Source: Terriglobia bacterium (lineage in GTDB: Bacteria > Acidobacteriota > Terriglobia > Bryobacterales > Bryobacteraceae). From it: a stretch of DNA of 64,000 nt. The first letter of the stretch is position 1; each line of letters begins with the position of its first letter. Shown here in pieces: positions 24,920 to 34,746 of this stretch. The notes under the pieces were generated by a model, which did not search any database, was not told the origin of the DNA, and worked only from the letters and a program-made list of their open reading frames with translations. The DNA is taken from NCBI GenBank assembly GCA_020073265.1, contig JAIQFN010000007.1:1-64000 (forward strand), given 5' to 3'. A program made the translations under genes and the position numbers.

Positions 24920-25223
24920 CCGGTGTTGCTGCGGCCACGCGCGAAAAGTAATCCACCAGTTCGAGCGGTCTTTCAAGAAACGCGGGCCGCCAGTCCGAAG
25001 ACCGAAGGGCAGAACGAACAAGAAACCGCGGCGAAGAAGTGAGAAATGATTACTTTGAGTTACTCGGCTGCACAAACCGTCGGTTCTCACTATCAGAGCG
25101 GCCGATCGCACCCCTGGAATTGATCCTTATGACAATCCCGGCACACGGCGCCAGGTTCTCGACCCTGCGCGCCGTGCGAGCGGTACTTGCAGTAGTGGAT
25201 CTCGAGCTTTTCCGCCCCGTCCT
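24920..25223 (-). other. 304-base stretch; only a short heme-motif-like fragment
   Basis: No gene is supported. On the minus strand just downstream of the TonB receptor gene a 45-codon frame reads KLEIHYCKYRSHG and then AVCRDCHKDQFQGC before a TGA near 25099; CRDCH is a heme c attachment pattern, so this may be the tail of a lost cytochrome, but a single motif in so short a frame is weak evidence. Confidence 0.25.
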
Positions 25224-28184
25224 TTAGAAGTTGTATTTCAGCCCAAACTGCATGGACCGGTAGGAGCCAAAACTTCCAGCGGCCGTCTGAGTGCTCAAGC
25301 TTTTCCCGAAGGACGCAGGGCTTGTGACCGTCGCCCCGGGGTTGTTGAACTGCGGCGTGTTGAACATGTTGAACAGTTCGGCGCGGAACTCCACCCGCTG
25401 ATGTTCAGTTACCTGGATGGTCTTGAACAACGAGAAATCCCAGTTGTACGCGGGAGGGCCAGTCAGGAAATTCCGGCCCACGGCGCCCCACTGCTTGGAA
25501 CCGTTCACGACCGGAGCGAATGCGGCGATATTGATCTGGTTGCTGGGAAGATCGTAGTTCGCTGGAACAATGTCCACGCCAGGAACGAAATTCGGCCGGG
25601 CAGTCGTGACCCCGATTCCGAACGGATCGCGGTTGCTGAGGAGATTGATCGGCTGGCCGGCGCGCATGCTGGTGATGCCGTTGAGCTGCCATCCGCTGCC
25701 CAACCAGTTCGGGAGCGTTTTCCAGGTCGGCACCTCGTAGGTGTATGCGAAGGTCAGGTTGTGACGAGTGTCGAGATCGGAGGTGGCCCATTCGGATCTG
25801 CGATCCCAGGGGATCTGACCGTTTGCTGATCCGTCGTCGAAGCCGTGCGACCAAGTGTAGTAAGCGTCAAAACCCATTCCATGGCTCATCCGGTGCTTAA
25901 AGGCGGTCTGCAGACTGTGATAGGCATTGCTGGCGCCTCCCACCGTGTAGTTAATGGAACCAAGGTTCGGGTAGGTTCGCACGCTGGTTCCCGGGATGAA
26001 GAGATTGCCCTCCACCGCGCGGTCGAAATCCACACCGTGGCTGCCAACGTAACCGACCTGCAGGACGGTGTTCTGATCAAGCACAGACTGCTGGATGTTG
26101 AAATTCCAGTTCTGCGTGTAGGGCCGATGCCAGTCCTTGTTGAAGGCATAAATCGTGGTGGTGGCAGGGAAACGGCTGATGTCCGGGAAGGGGAATGCCT
26201 TCACCGTCGGATCCTGTTGGATGTTGAAGCTGTAGCGGTTCCCGAAGCCTTTAATATTCGTTGGCAGGAACTGCGTTTCGGCCGCGTTCAGGTATATGTG
26301 GAATATGCCGTAGCCGGCACGGATCACGGTCTTTTGAGAACGGAACGGCGTGTACGCCAATCCAATTCGTGGCCCGAAATTGAGCTTTGGCGAGGAGAAG
26401 AGCGGAGTTCCCGGAGGATCCACTTGGCCTGTCACTACATCGAAGTTGGCGATGTTCCCGTGAGACTCCGTGGGAGTGGTGTCGTACTTGTAGCGCACGC
26501 CGAGGTTCATGGTCAAGTTGCGGCTCACCCGCCAATCATCCTGCACGAACGCGTCAATGGTCTTACCGCGGATGCCAGGCCGCGGCCATCCCTCGGTCGA
26601 TAGGGAATAGGGTTTGTTGGCCTTGTAGTCGGCAAGGCTCAGGAACGTGGCGAACTCCTGTTCGTTGACGAGTTTGTTCGCCCGCATAGCTCCGAGCTGA
26701 AAACCGAACTTCATTTGATGGGCGCCCTTGATCCAGGACAGCGTGTCCATGTAGGTAAACAAGGTGTTTCTGATATCCATGTCCCAGGTGGATGGGCCAA
26801 CGGAGGCCGTACCGTCGCCGAAATTGGTTTGCGGAAATGCCCGGACTGCATCAGTGCCTGCGGCGGTTGTATATCCTCCCCAGCGGTTGAGAAAGAATCC
26901 GAACTGATTCACCAGGCTGGGCGAGATCGTTCGCGTGTAGCTGATCATGCCGGTTTGCGGAGTGGCGGGGATATTTCGGAACTGGGCCTCAGCCACGCCG
27001 AAATATTGCAGGTTGAAAGACCGGTTGTAGTTATAGCGGGCCGAGAAGTGGTCTTTCACGCTGGCCTGATAGTCCCCTTTGAGCATGAACGTGTTCTCAT
27101 TGAGGATGTTGGTGCGAGAAGTGACTAGCGACGCCAGAAGGGGTTGAGTAGGCGATACGGGTCCATTTGGTAGTGGGAGCATGTTGACGGCTGGCCGCAG
27201 CTCCGGAGCCAGAGAATCTCGATATGCCTGTGTGGGGACGAAGACGTTATAAATCAATCCCTGGCTTTGACGAACACCCTCGTAGTCCCCGAAGAAGAAC
27301 AGCTTGTCGTGGATGATCGGCCCGCCGAACGTTCCACCGAATTGGTTCATCCGGAAGGGAGGCTGAGGGGAACCAACCTTGTTGAAGTAATCGCGCGCGT
27401 CAAACGCGTTGTTACGCAAGAACTCGAACACGCCGCCGTGATACTCGTTGGTGCCGGACTTGCTGATGAAGTTGACGACGCCCATACCCGATTGTCCGTA
27501 CTCGGCCGAGTACATGCTGTTGACTTGGCGGAACTCCCCAACCGCATCCACGCTGATCCGAGTGACGCGAGCTTGGGATCCATACCCGCCGTAGGCCAAG
27601 TCCGAGTCAACCTGCGACGAGTCGCCTCCGTCAACCAGCCATCTGGTGCCGGGAGTCCAAAGACCCTGACCTTGGCCGCTCGTGCTTCGCCGGCCCAGAT
27701 ATACGACTCCCGGCGCGAGCCGCGCCAACTGATCGACCGCACGACCGCTGAGGGGCAAGTCAGTTATCTGCTGTTCGCTGACGACGGCCCCGAGCGTGGT
27801 TGAGGCCGTTTCCAGTACCGGCGCTTGACTGACTACGGTGACCTGTTCGTTGATGGGGCCGGGTTGCAGGACAATCGACAGGTCGAGACGGTCATTCACG
27901 CTGAGGCGCACACCTTCACGCGTGTAGGTTTGAAAGCCGCCCACCGCAACCGAAACTCGGTAGATGCCTACGCGAAGGGCCGGTGCGACGAAGCGACCAC
28001 TTCCGTCGGCCGTCACTTCCACCCGAGCGGCCGTGTTAACTTCCTGAACGACTACTTTGGCATCCGGAATGACAGCGCCGGAAGTGTCGGAAATAATGCC
28101 GACTATGGTGCCTGTGTCAAGTTGAGCAAGACACATTACACAAGCACCCAGCATTGCGAGCGGAAGAACCCAGCGTGACGACAT
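25224..28184 (-). CDS. Oar-type TonB-dependent outer membrane receptor with carboxypeptidase-regulatory domain (1)
   Basis: A 986-residue outer membrane protein: signal peptide (about residues 1-20, ending CLAQ), an Ig-like carboxypeptidase-regulatory domain of about 24-108 (TIVGIISDTSGAVIPDAKV), a plug near 115-230 containing LPLSGRAVDQLARLAPGV and the YSAEYGQSGMGVVNFISKSGTNEYHG segment, and a large beta-barrel ending in an aromatic strand (FGLKYNF). This family imports bulky substrates in Acidobacteria and, unlike SusCD systems, has no SusD partner here. A TTGACA on the minus strand at 28274-28269 could be its -35, but the -10 is poor. It precedes no co-directional gene, so it is monocistronic. 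Confidence 0.93.
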   Translation of the reverse strand: MSSRWVLPLAMLGACVMCLAQLDTGTIVGIISDTSGAVIPDAKVVVQEVNTAARVEVTADGSGRFVAPALRVGIYRVSVAVGGFQTYTREGVRLSVNDRLDLSIVLQPGPINEQVTVVSQAPVLETASTTLGAVVSEQQITDLPLSGRAVDQLARLAPGVVYLGRRSTSGQGQGLWTPGTRWLVDGGDSSQVDSDLAYGGYGSQARVTRISVDAVGEFRQVNSMYSAEYGQSGMGVVNFISKSGTNEYHGGVFEFLRNNAFDARDYFNKVGSPQPPFRMNQFGGTFGGPIIHDKLFFFGDYEGVRQSQGLIYNVFVPTQAYRDSLAPELRPAVNMLPLPNGPVSPTQPLLASLVTSRTNILNENTFMLKGDYQASVKDHFSARYNYNRSFNLQYFGVAEAQFRNIPATPQTGMISYTRTISPSLVNQFGFFLNRWGGYTTAAGTDAVRAFPQTNFGDGTASVGPSTWDMDIRNTLFTYMDTLSWIKGAHQMKFGFQLGAMRANKLVNEQEFATFLSLADYKANKPYSLSTEGWPRPGIRGKTIDAFVQDDWRVSRNLTMNLGVRYKYDTTPTESHGNIANFDVVTGQVDPPGTPLFSSPKLNFGPRIGLAYTPFRSQKTVIRAGYGIFHIYLNAAETQFLPTNIKGFGNRYSFNIQQDPTVKAFPFPDISRFPATTTIYAFNKDWHRPYTQNWNFNIQQSVLDQNTVLQVGYVGSHGVDFDRAVEGNLFIPGTSVRTYPNLGSINYTVGGASNAYHSLQTAFKHRMSHGMGFDAYYTWSHGFDDGSANGQIPWDRRSEWATSDLDTRHNLTFAYTYEVPTWKTLPNWLGSGWQLNGITSMRAGQPINLLSNRDPFGIGVTTARPNFVPGVDIVPANYDLPSNQINIAAFAPVVNGSKQWGAVGRNFLTGPPAYNWDFSLFKTIQVTEHQRVEFRAELFNMFNTPQFNNPGATVTSPASFGKSLSTQTAAGSFGSYRSMQFGLKYNF

Positions 28185-28679
28185 GGACTTTAGTCCTCCT
28201 CTTCAATTCGGTTCGTTCTTGGGGCCGATTTTCAGGGTAGATCATAGGTATCGCCGATCTGACCGGGGTGTCAACGTTATTGTGTCCATGCATGGTGAGT
28301 TTCACAAGATGAAAACTCATATCTCTTATTTCTATCCAGCGAACGCTCTGTTTCTAAGTTACTTATACGTTACATCGAGGCAACCACTGGCTCCTTAATG
28401 GCTTGCAAGTATGAGTGGATGGAATTTCGTGGAAAGAAATATCGGTGCCCGCTCCTCTTGCGAAAATCCGACTCGATCTCTTGGGCGGCAAGCTCTGAAT
28501 CGTTTCAGGCGTTATCTTAGAATTGCGAACGTGTCCAAGACCAGAGCTCCTGAGCAGTTGCGCTGAGCCACCGAGTCTCGGCAAGGAGGCCAGACTCAAC
28601 TGTTTTCTCGAGGACGTCCATTCAACCTAAGATCATCGGCCCCCCAAAGGGGTTGGCAATCCTGGCGGCCGGATGCGGC
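28185..28679. other. 495-base intergenic region, promoter side of receptor 1
   Basis: No coding frame is convincing. The part next to 28184 should hold the receptor promoter (TTGACA near 28274-28269) and a weak operator-like AACCGAAT centred at 28209, which has one mismatch to the AAnCGnTT motif found further right. A short GGCCG-CATC-CGGCC hairpin at 28666-28679 directly follows the DUF1501 stop codon and may help end that operon, though no T-run follows. Confidence 0.4.
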
Positions 28680-30140
28680 CTAAGCCAGCAAGTGTTGCTG
28701 GACTTCACCGGCGACGTCCGTGAGACGGAAATGGCGGCCCTGGTATTTGTAGGTTAGGCGCTTATGATCGACCCCCAGGCAATGCAATAAGGTCGCCTGA
28801 ATGTCGTGGACGTGAATCGGATCCGACACAACGTTGTAGCAGTAATCGTCGGTCTCGCCGACCGTGATACCCTTCTTGATCCCGCCTCCTGCCATCCACA
28901 TTGCGAAGTTGCGCGGGTGATGGTCACGACCGTAGTTCGTGTTGGTGAGCCTTCCCTGGCAATACACCGTGCGGCCGAACTCGCCTCCCCAGATTACGAG
29001 CGTCTCATCGAGCAGGCCCCGCCGTTTGAGATCCTGGACCAAAGCCGCGCTGGGCTGATCGACGCTGGCGCATTGCAGGGCCAGATCGCGCGGAAGGTCA
29101 TTGTGCTGGTCCCAGCCTCGTTTGTACAACTGTACGAATCGGACGCCGCGCTCGACCAGCCGCCGAGCCAGGAGACACTGCGATGCGTAGGTGCCGGGCT
29201 TGCGCGCGTCGGGGCCATAGAGCTCGAAAGTCTCCTCCGGCTCGCCCGAGAGGTCCATCAATTCCGGCACCGACGTCTGCATGCGGTAGGCGAGCTCGTA
29301 TTGCGCAATCCGGGTTTCGATCTCGGGATCTCCGAACGCCTCGGCGCGGACTTGATTTAGCTGGCTGATGGCGTCCAGCATCCGACGCCGGTCGTCTCGC
29401 TCAATTCCGGGAGGATCGGTGAGGAACAACACCGTATCGCCACCCGAACGGAACTGGACACCCTGGTGATCGCTGGGCAAAAAGCCGCTGCCCCATAGGC
29501 GCGAAAACAGCGGCTGATCGATATTAATGGCACTAGCCTGCGACACCAAGACCACGAACGCCGGGAGATTCCGGTTTTCCGTGCCGAGCCCGTAACTGGC
29601 CCAGGCGCCGATGCTCGGACGCCCCGGCTGCATCGAGCCAGTCTGGAAGAAAGTAATGGCGGGATCGTGATTGATCGCGTCGGTGTTCACGGTTTTTACG
29701 ATCGCGATGTCGTCGACGATGTTCGCCAGATGGGGGAGCAGTTCACTAACCCAGGCTCCCGACTGTCCGTGCTGACGGAATTCGAAGAGCGACGACGCCA
29801 CCGGCAGCGTGCTCTGTCCGGAGGTCATTCCCGTGATGCGCTGCCCCCTGCGAACTGATCCAGGAAGATCCTGTCCCTGAAATTTCCGGAGCACCGGCTT
29901 GTAGTCAAACAGGTCCAACTGCGATGGGCCGCCGGATTGAAACAGGAAGATGACGTTCTTGGCTTTCGCCGGAAAGTGAGGGACCCCTGGCAATCCGCCC
30001 GAGCGGCGGTTCGATTCGGCCGCGAGCAGCAATGCTGGATTCAACAGCGAACCCAGTGCAAGGCCGCCGATCCCGCAGGCCGTACGGCCGAAGAAGTGGC
30101 GGCGAGTCATCGCTAGTTTCAGCTCGGAATGGGGATCCAT
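28680..30140 (-). CDS. DUF1501 protein (Tat-exported, sulfatase-like fold) (1)
   Basis: A 486-residue protein with a Tat signal (MTRRHFFGRTACGIGGLALG) and the DUF1501 blocks: AKNVIFLFQSGGPSQLDLFD near 60, a VKTVNTDAINHDP region, and HDIQATLLHCLGVDH and DVAGEVQQHLLA at the end. DUF1501 proteins share the alkaline-phosphatase/sulfatase fold (GGEFGRT is typical) but have no proven reaction. They are almost always encoded directly after a DUF1549-DUF1553 cytochrome, as here with a 3-base gap, and the two probably work together outside the cytoplasm. Confidence 0.93.
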   Translation of the reverse strand: MDPHSELKLAMTRRHFFGRTACGIGGLALGSLLNPALLLAAESNRRSGGLPGVPHFPAKAKNVIFLFQSGGPSQLDLFDYKPVLRKFQGQDLPGSVRRGQRITGMTSGQSTLPVASSLFEFRQHGQSGAWVSELLPHLANIVDDIAIVKTVNTDAINHDPAITFFQTGSMQPGRPSIGAWASYGLGTENRNLPAFVVLVSQASAINIDQPLFSRLWGSGFLPSDHQGVQFRSGGDTVLFLTDPPGIERDDRRRMLDAISQLNQVRAEAFGDPEIETRIAQYELAYRMQTSVPELMDLSGEPEETFELYGPDARKPGTYASQCLLARRLVERGVRFVQLYKRGWDQHNDLPRDLALQCASVDQPSAALVQDLKRRGLLDETLVIWGGEFGRTVYCQGRLTNTNYGRDHHPRNFAMWMAGGGIKKGITVGETDDYCYNVVSDPIHVHDIQATLLHCLGVDHKRLTYKYQGRHFRLTDVAGEVQQHLLA

Positions 30141-30143
30141 CGG

Positions 30144-33100
30144 CTACTCCTTGGTGATCGTCTCATCCAGGTTCAGAATTACGCTGGCGACGCTGGTCCA
30201 GGCGGCGAGCTCCGCCAGATCTTGGCCGGCTGGAACAGGAAATTCCCCGACCGAGGTCACTTTGCGTGCATCGCTCGGGTGCTCCGTGTATCTTGCGAGT
30301 TCGGCGGCTTGGAGCTTGCTTAGAATCGCTTGCTCCTGTTGCGTGGGGCGGCGCGCAGTTGCCAGCCGGAACGCGAATGCGATTCTCTTGTCAACGCTTC
30401 CGCCCGCCTCCCGGATCGCGCGCTGAGCGAGTACCCGGGCTGCTTCGACGTAGGTCGGATCGTTTTCGAGAACCAGGGCCTGCAGGGGTGTGTTCGTCAC
30501 CAGCCGGAGAGCAGTGCATTTTTCACGGTTGGGCGCATCGAACGTTGTCAGACTGGCGGGAGGGCTGGTGCGTTTCCAAAACGTGTACATGCTGCGCCGG
30601 TAGAGATCCGGCCCCTTGCTCTGGACGTAAGTCTGCATGGAAAACGCGCCGCCGAACGCGAGTTCTTCCCACAAGCCCGCGGGCTGGTATGGAAAGACGC
30701 TGGGCCCTCCCACTTGCGGGTTCAGCAGTCCGCTGACGGCCAGGGCATTGTCTCGAACCATCTCGGCCGGCATTCGAAACCGCGGCCCACGCGCGAGCAG
30801 CCGGTTCTCGGGGTCGCGCTCCTGAAGCTGCGGCGTGGTGCGCGAGGTCTGGCGATAGGTAGCGGAAGTGACGATGAGCTTTTGCAGCGCGCGGATATCC
30901 CAGCCGGTCCTTACGAATTCGGTGGCCAACCAATCCAGCAGCGCTGGATCGCTCGGAGCGTCGCCCTGGGATCCGAAATCTTCGGACGTCTTCACCAGCC
31001 CCAGTCCGAAGTACATTTGCCAGAAATGATTCACCGCCACGCGCGCCGCCAAAGGATTCCGCTCGTCCACCAGCCACTTGGCCAATCCCAGCCGGTTGCG
31101 TGGGGCGTCTTGGGGCCATTCGCCGAGGACGGCGGGAGTGCCGGGGTAAACCTTCTCGCCCGGATTCCGATAGTCGCCCCGGGCCAGCACATGCGTGTCC
31201 CGCGGATGGTTCATCTCCTCCATCACCATCGTTGTGAGAATCGATTTCTCGAGCTCGTCACGCCGGCGATTCAAGTCCTTGAGCTCGGCATATTGCTTGG
31301 GAATGTCGCCATCGGCCTGGTAAGAAAGAAAGTAGTCGTACAGGCGGCGCGTCTGGTCGGCGCTGCGCTTGTCGATTGGCAACGCAAGAGTCGCGCGCGC
31401 CGGCTCCTGGATTGCCAGTTGATTGATCTCGCCGGTGCTCAGAACACGCCGGTAGATCCTAAGATCGTCCAGGTCGCCTTTGTAGGGATTTCCCGACGCC
31501 GGATCTCCGATCGCGAGAGGACCACCGGCTGGTGCGGGAGGCAGGGAATCCTCCAGTACATCGATCTCAGCCGGTTGCCCGTCGATGTACAAACGCACGG
31601 CGGATGCTTTGGTCGAGCCGTCGGATGTGACGGCGACGGCATGCCAGGTGCCAATTTGGATGGATTTTCTGGACCGGATCACCAGCGAGTCCGCCAAGCG
31701 AAGACGCAAACTCGAAACCTGCCGCAAGTGGGGGAGCACCTGCGCCTTCTCCAGGATCAGCTCGATGGCCGTGGCGTACGTCAGGATCCGCGTTTCCCGG
31801 GTGGCGGTTGGCTTCAGCCAGAGTGCCAGCGAAAACGGTTTGGTTTTCTCCAGCGCGCCAGGCTTCGCCAAGACGACACTGGTATTCCCGTCAAAAGCCG
31901 CCGCGCGACCTACCGGACCCGCTGTGAATGCGACCGAACCCTTCAGAACGCGGCCGTGTTGATATTGCCCGGACGTGTCGGCAAGGCTTCCATCGAACTC
32001 GTAGTGCGCGGCCAGTCCGTCGGTGGAAGGCGGCGGCATCGAGTCGGTCCTCTCTTTTTCCCACTTCAATTGCTTGAGCGACATCAGCGCCACTGGCAGG
32101 GCCGCCTGCAAACGCACGATCTGCGGGGTGAGCCGCTCTTGCTCGGCGCGCTGTTGCTCGGTCGGAAGTTTCAGAAAAGGCTTCGCGTTGCCATCCATTC
32201 CGTCCAGCCCCTCCTCGGACACCGAATTGAAGAACGCCGCGAACGAATAGAATTCCTTCTGCGTGATTGGATCGTACTTGTGATCGTGGCAGCGGGCGCA
32301 GCCGAGGGTCAGGCCCAGCCAGGTAGTGGCCGTCGTATCGACACGATCGACAACGTACTCCAATTGATACTCTTCCGGAATCGCGCCGCCTTCGAAATTG
32401 ATCATGTGATTGCGATTGAAGCCGGTCGCGATGCGCTGTTCGAGAGTCGCATTGGGCAGCAGATCGCCCGCGATCTGCTCGATCGTAAATTGATCGAAAG
32501 GCATGTTCCGGTTGAAGGCCCGGATCACCCAGTCGCGCCAGGGCCACATATCGCGATGGCTGTCGATGTGGTAGCCGTGCGAATCGGCGTAGCGCGCCAG
32601 ATCCAGCCATTGCATCGCCATGCGTTCTCCGTAGTGCGGCGAATGCAGCAGGCGGTCCACTTGCTTCTCGTAGGCATCCGCCGATTTGTCCTGCTCGAAG
32701 GAATCCAGTTCGGCGGGCGTTGGAGGCAGTCCGGTCAGGTCCAGGCTTACGCGGCGAAGCAGGGTGGCTTTATCAGCTTCCGGCGAGGGCTGCAGGCCTT
32801 CCGTCTCGAGCCGTTTGAGCACAAAAGCGTCAACCGGATTGCGGACTCGCTTCTGATCCTTCACGGTCGGTATCACTGGGCGCTTCGGTGGCACGAACGC
32901 CCAATGCGACTCCCAACTCGCGCCTTGATCGATCCAGCGCCGAATCGAATCGATCTGGTCGGCGGTTAAGCTATGCCCCGAGCTCGGGGGCGGCATGCGC
33001 GAAGCGCTCTGGTCGCTGATGCGCCGGTAAAGCCGGCTCGAGGCCGCATCGCCCGGCACAATGATCTTGTCGTTGCCGCCGTCACGAAATGCGCCTTCTC

Positions 33101-33266
33101 GGGTGTCGAATCGCAGGCCTGCCTTCCGGTTGTTATCGTCGGGCCCGTGACAGGCATAGCAGTTGTCCGAAAAAATCGGGCGGATCTGGCGATCGAAGTC
33201 GACCCGGCCGTTCTGACCCCACAGGACGGAAGCCAACCAGAAAGTCGCGCAGCCTGCTCTTTTCAT
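30144..33266 (-). CDS. planctomycete-type cytochrome protein PSCyt1-DUF1549-LamG-DUF1553 (1)
   Basis: A 1040-residue exported multidomain protein: short signal peptide (to about 18), a heme c domain with CYACH at 36-40, DUF1549 of about 140-350 that ends at a second heme-like site CARCHDHK near 327, a LamG-type concanavalin fold of about 425-625 (LAAHYEFDGSLADTSG, then LDDLRIYRRVLSTGEI), and DUF1553 of about 695-985 (ALVLENDPTYVEAARVLAQR). Such proteins are expanded in Planctomycetes and in Solibacter and are thought to handle complex polysaccharides or related redox reactions outside the cell; no activity is proven. A 12-base palindrome lies at 33337-33348 upstream. It leads the two-gene operon with DUF1501. 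Confidence 0.93.
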   Translation of the reverse strand: MKRAGCATFWLASVLWGQNGRVDFDRQIRPIFSDNCYACHGPDDNNRKAGLRFDTREGAFRDGGNDKIIVPGDAASSRLYRRISDQSASRMPPPSSGHSLTADQIDSIRRWIDQGASWESHWAFVPPKRPVIPTVKDQKRVRNPVDAFVLKRLETEGLQPSPEADKATLLRRVSLDLTGLPPTPAELDSFEQDKSADAYEKQVDRLLHSPHYGERMAMQWLDLARYADSHGYHIDSHRDMWPWRDWVIRAFNRNMPFDQFTIEQIAGDLLPNATLEQRIATGFNRNHMINFEGGAIPEEYQLEYVVDRVDTTATTWLGLTLGCARCHDHKYDPITQKEFYSFAAFFNSVSEEGLDGMDGNAKPFLKLPTEQQRAEQERLTPQIVRLQAALPVALMSLKQLKWEKERTDSMPPPSTDGLAAHYEFDGSLADTSGQYQHGRVLKGSVAFTAGPVGRAAAFDGNTSVVLAKPGALEKTKPFSLALWLKPTATRETRILTYATAIELILEKAQVLPHLRQVSSLRLRLADSLVIRSRKSIQIGTWHAVAVTSDGSTKASAVRLYIDGQPAEIDVLEDSLPPAPAGGPLAIGDPASGNPYKGDLDDLRIYRRVLSTGEINQLAIQEPARATLALPIDKRSADQTRRLYDYFLSYQADGDIPKQYAELKDLNRRRDELEKSILTTMVMEEMNHPRDTHVLARGDYRNPGEKVYPGTPAVLGEWPQDAPRNRLGLAKWLVDERNPLAARVAVNHFWQMYFGLGLVKTSEDFGSQGDAPSDPALLDWLATEFVRTGWDIRALQKLIVTSATYRQTSRTTPQLQERDPENRLLARGPRFRMPAEMVRDNALAVSGLLNPQVGGPSVFPYQPAGLWEELAFGGAFSMQTYVQSKGPDLYRRSMYTFWKRTSPPASLTTFDAPNREKCTALRLVTNTPLQALVLENDPTYVEAARVLAQRAIREAGGSVDKRIAFAFRLATARRPTQQEQAILSKLQAAELARYTEHPSDARKVTSVGEFPVPAGQDLAELAAWTSVASVILNLDETITKE

Positions 33267-33336
33267 CCGCTCAATCCCTCCGCTAGCCCGCTCTTAAGCT
33301 TATCGAAGACCGGCTTCAAGCGGGTACCGGGGGCGA

Positions 33337-33348
33337 GATTCGCGAATC
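33337..33348. promoter_or_regulatory. palindrome upstream of the PSCyt1 operon
   Basis: GATTCGCGAATC is a perfect 12-base palindrome 71 bases upstream of the start at 33266. Its centre differs from the AAnCGnTT motif, so it is probably not the same regulator; chance remains possible. Confidence 0.3.
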
Positions 33349-33360
33349 CGCCAGCCTGAG

Positions 33361-34242
33361 TCAAAGAGCAAAGATGCGCTCGGCATACTCGCGGCTCAAG
33401 CGCAGATCATCGACCAGCGGCCTGGTGACCGCGGTTTCCGGCCGGTAGGCGAGTTCGACGACCAGCAACGGGTTGAGCCTGTAGAGCTTCAGGTGAGCGG
33501 CGACCTTGCGGTAGTCAATATCGCCATCTTCGAACGATTCCAGCCACAACTTGGCGCGCGAATTCCGCAGGTGCAATTCGGATGCGCGCGCCCCGGCTTC
33601 TCGAAGAATCGCCAGCGGATCCTGCCCGCCCTGATAGGCCCAATCCAGATCGATGCACAGCGAAACGTGCTTCGGATCGGTGTTCTTCAGAATGTGGCGC
33701 CACTCGCGGGCGTTGCCGGCCATCTCCGGATTGTGATGATGAACGCGGAACTCGAGGCCGAGTCGATCGAGCTGCCTTCCCATCTCGTTGAGCATGCCGG
33801 CTTGGGTATCGAGCTCCGCGTCTGACTTTGCGGCGCCGGCCGGCAGCGGATCCGGGTTGTTGACCATCGCCCCGCAGCCGAAGGGTTTCGAGAATGCGGC
33901 GACATCGAGCGCTCGCTGAATGGTTTCTTCGGCCCGGCCGCGGAGATGCATCGCGCCGCCGACGTACACCGAGGGCATGGACAGCCGATTTGCACGCAGC
34001 AGCGCCGGAAGAAGCGGACGAACTTCCGGAGTGAAGAAGGTCTGGTTCAGTTCAATATTCGCGAACCCAGCGGCGCGAGCCATGGGTAGAGCCTCGCCGA
34101 TGCCCTCCGCCAGGCTCTTCTTTTGCCGCGCGACATACTGGTTCCAGATGTACCCTTCCATCGACAGCCGTGATCGGCCGCCTGCGGGCGCGGCAAGCAA
34201 GGCAGACGCGGACCCGGCCAGAAGACCCCGCCTGGTCAACAT
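33361..34242 (-). CDS. Tat-exported sugar phosphate isomerase/epimerase-like TIM-barrel protein
   Basis: A 293-residue protein of the xylose-isomerase-like TIM-barrel superfamily. It starts with a Tat signal (MLTRRGLLAGSASALLAAPAGG), followed by ANIELNQTFF, MGRQLDRLGLEFRVHHHN, HVSLCIDLDWAYQGG and DIDYRKVAAHLK with HHH, D and E at expected metal-ligand positions. The start at 34242 is supported by GGGAGAA upstream and by the Tat motif. The ATG overlaps the stop of the truncated hydrolase upstream (AAATGTTGA), which suggests they were once translationally coupled. The substrate is unknown. Confidence 0.82.
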   Translation of the reverse strand: MLTRRGLLAGSASALLAAPAGGRSRLSMEGYIWNQYVARQKKSLAEGIGEALPMARAAGFANIELNQTFFTPEVRPLLPALLRANRLSMPSVYVGGAMHLRGRAEETIQRALDVAAFSKPFGCGAMVNNPDPLPAGAAKSDAELDTQAGMLNEMGRQLDRLGLEFRVHHHNPEMAGNAREWRHILKNTDPKHVSLCIDLDWAYQGGQDPLAILREAGARASELHLRNSRAKLWLESFEDGDIDYRKVAAHLKLYRLNPLLVVELAYRPETAVTRPLVDDLRLSREYAERIFAL

Positions 34243-34529
34243 TTGTTCTCCCAGCGCTGGCCGCACCGCAGAACCTGATACAACTGCCCGACGTGCTCCG
34301 CCGCTTGAATGAAATCGGCGGGGTCAGCCGTGTTAAACAGAAACATCTCATAGCGGCAGGGGATTACGATCGGCGCGCCCATGTCCTTGCCGGGTTGCGC
34401 GGCCTCGGTCCCGTTGAAATTCCCCGCCACGCGCCGCTCAGGCGACCGCCCGCTCATCGGCAGGAGTGCAAGATCGACGCCGAGCGGTCGAAGCTTTTCT
34501 GCCATGCCATCACAAGAGTAGCGCATCAT
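34236..34529 (-). pseudogene. C-terminal fragment of an MBL-fold (UlaG-like) metallo-hydrolase
   Basis: The 97 residues SCDGMAEKLRPLGVDLALLP, MSGRSPERRVAGNFNG and LVIPCRYEMFLFNTADP match the last third of UlaG-like lactonases, where DGMAEKL follows the metal site. The first two thirds, with the HxHxDH motif, are absent: upstream DNA on the minus strand has stops and turns into the promoter of the divergent receptor. The final stop overlaps the isomerase start. It is a truncated gene that may still serve as a translational leader. Confidence 0.72.
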
Positions 34530-34728
34530 CGTTATGGTGTTGAGCGCCTTCGAAATTAGAAATACCAGGTGGGGCTAGTCGGGCGGGGGCCGCACGAACA
34601 GCACGCTAGTCAACTCCGTCCCTGCTGGCGCCGGCAAGAATTCACGGGACTCAGGGGCGGGACAAGTCGGATGAAGCAGTGAGATACCTCACGGTTGAAT
34701 GCTTAGCGGCTTTGGGATCCGCCGCTAC

Positions 34729-34738
34729 GAATCGATTA
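34729..34738. promoter_or_regulatory. LacI-type operator, upstream member of pair (receptor 2)
   Basis: GAATCGATTA, centre at 34733/34734, just upstream of the -35 box of the promoter at 34747. It shares the AAnCGnTT core typical of LacI-family sites and pairs with the site 91 bp downstream. Confidence 0.6.
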
Positions 34739-34746
34739 GATCATCC

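Noticed and set aside
25099-25223. CRDCH heme-like motif on the minus strand after receptor 1.
   Set aside because: Only one motif in about 45 codons and no start; recorded with the intergenic region, not as a gene.
32945-32960. GAATCGAATCGATC in the PSCyt1 gene, and similar AATCGA matches in other coding sequences (51717, 56056).
   Set aside because: Single imperfect matches within coding sequence without pairing or promoter; expected by chance at this motif length.
30330-32969. An 879-residue open frame on the plus strand opposite the PSCyt1 gene.
   Set aside because: It is the antisense shadow of a GC-rich coding sequence; it has no domain, signal or ribosome binding site, and the minus strand carries clear heme and DUF1549/DUF1553 motifs.
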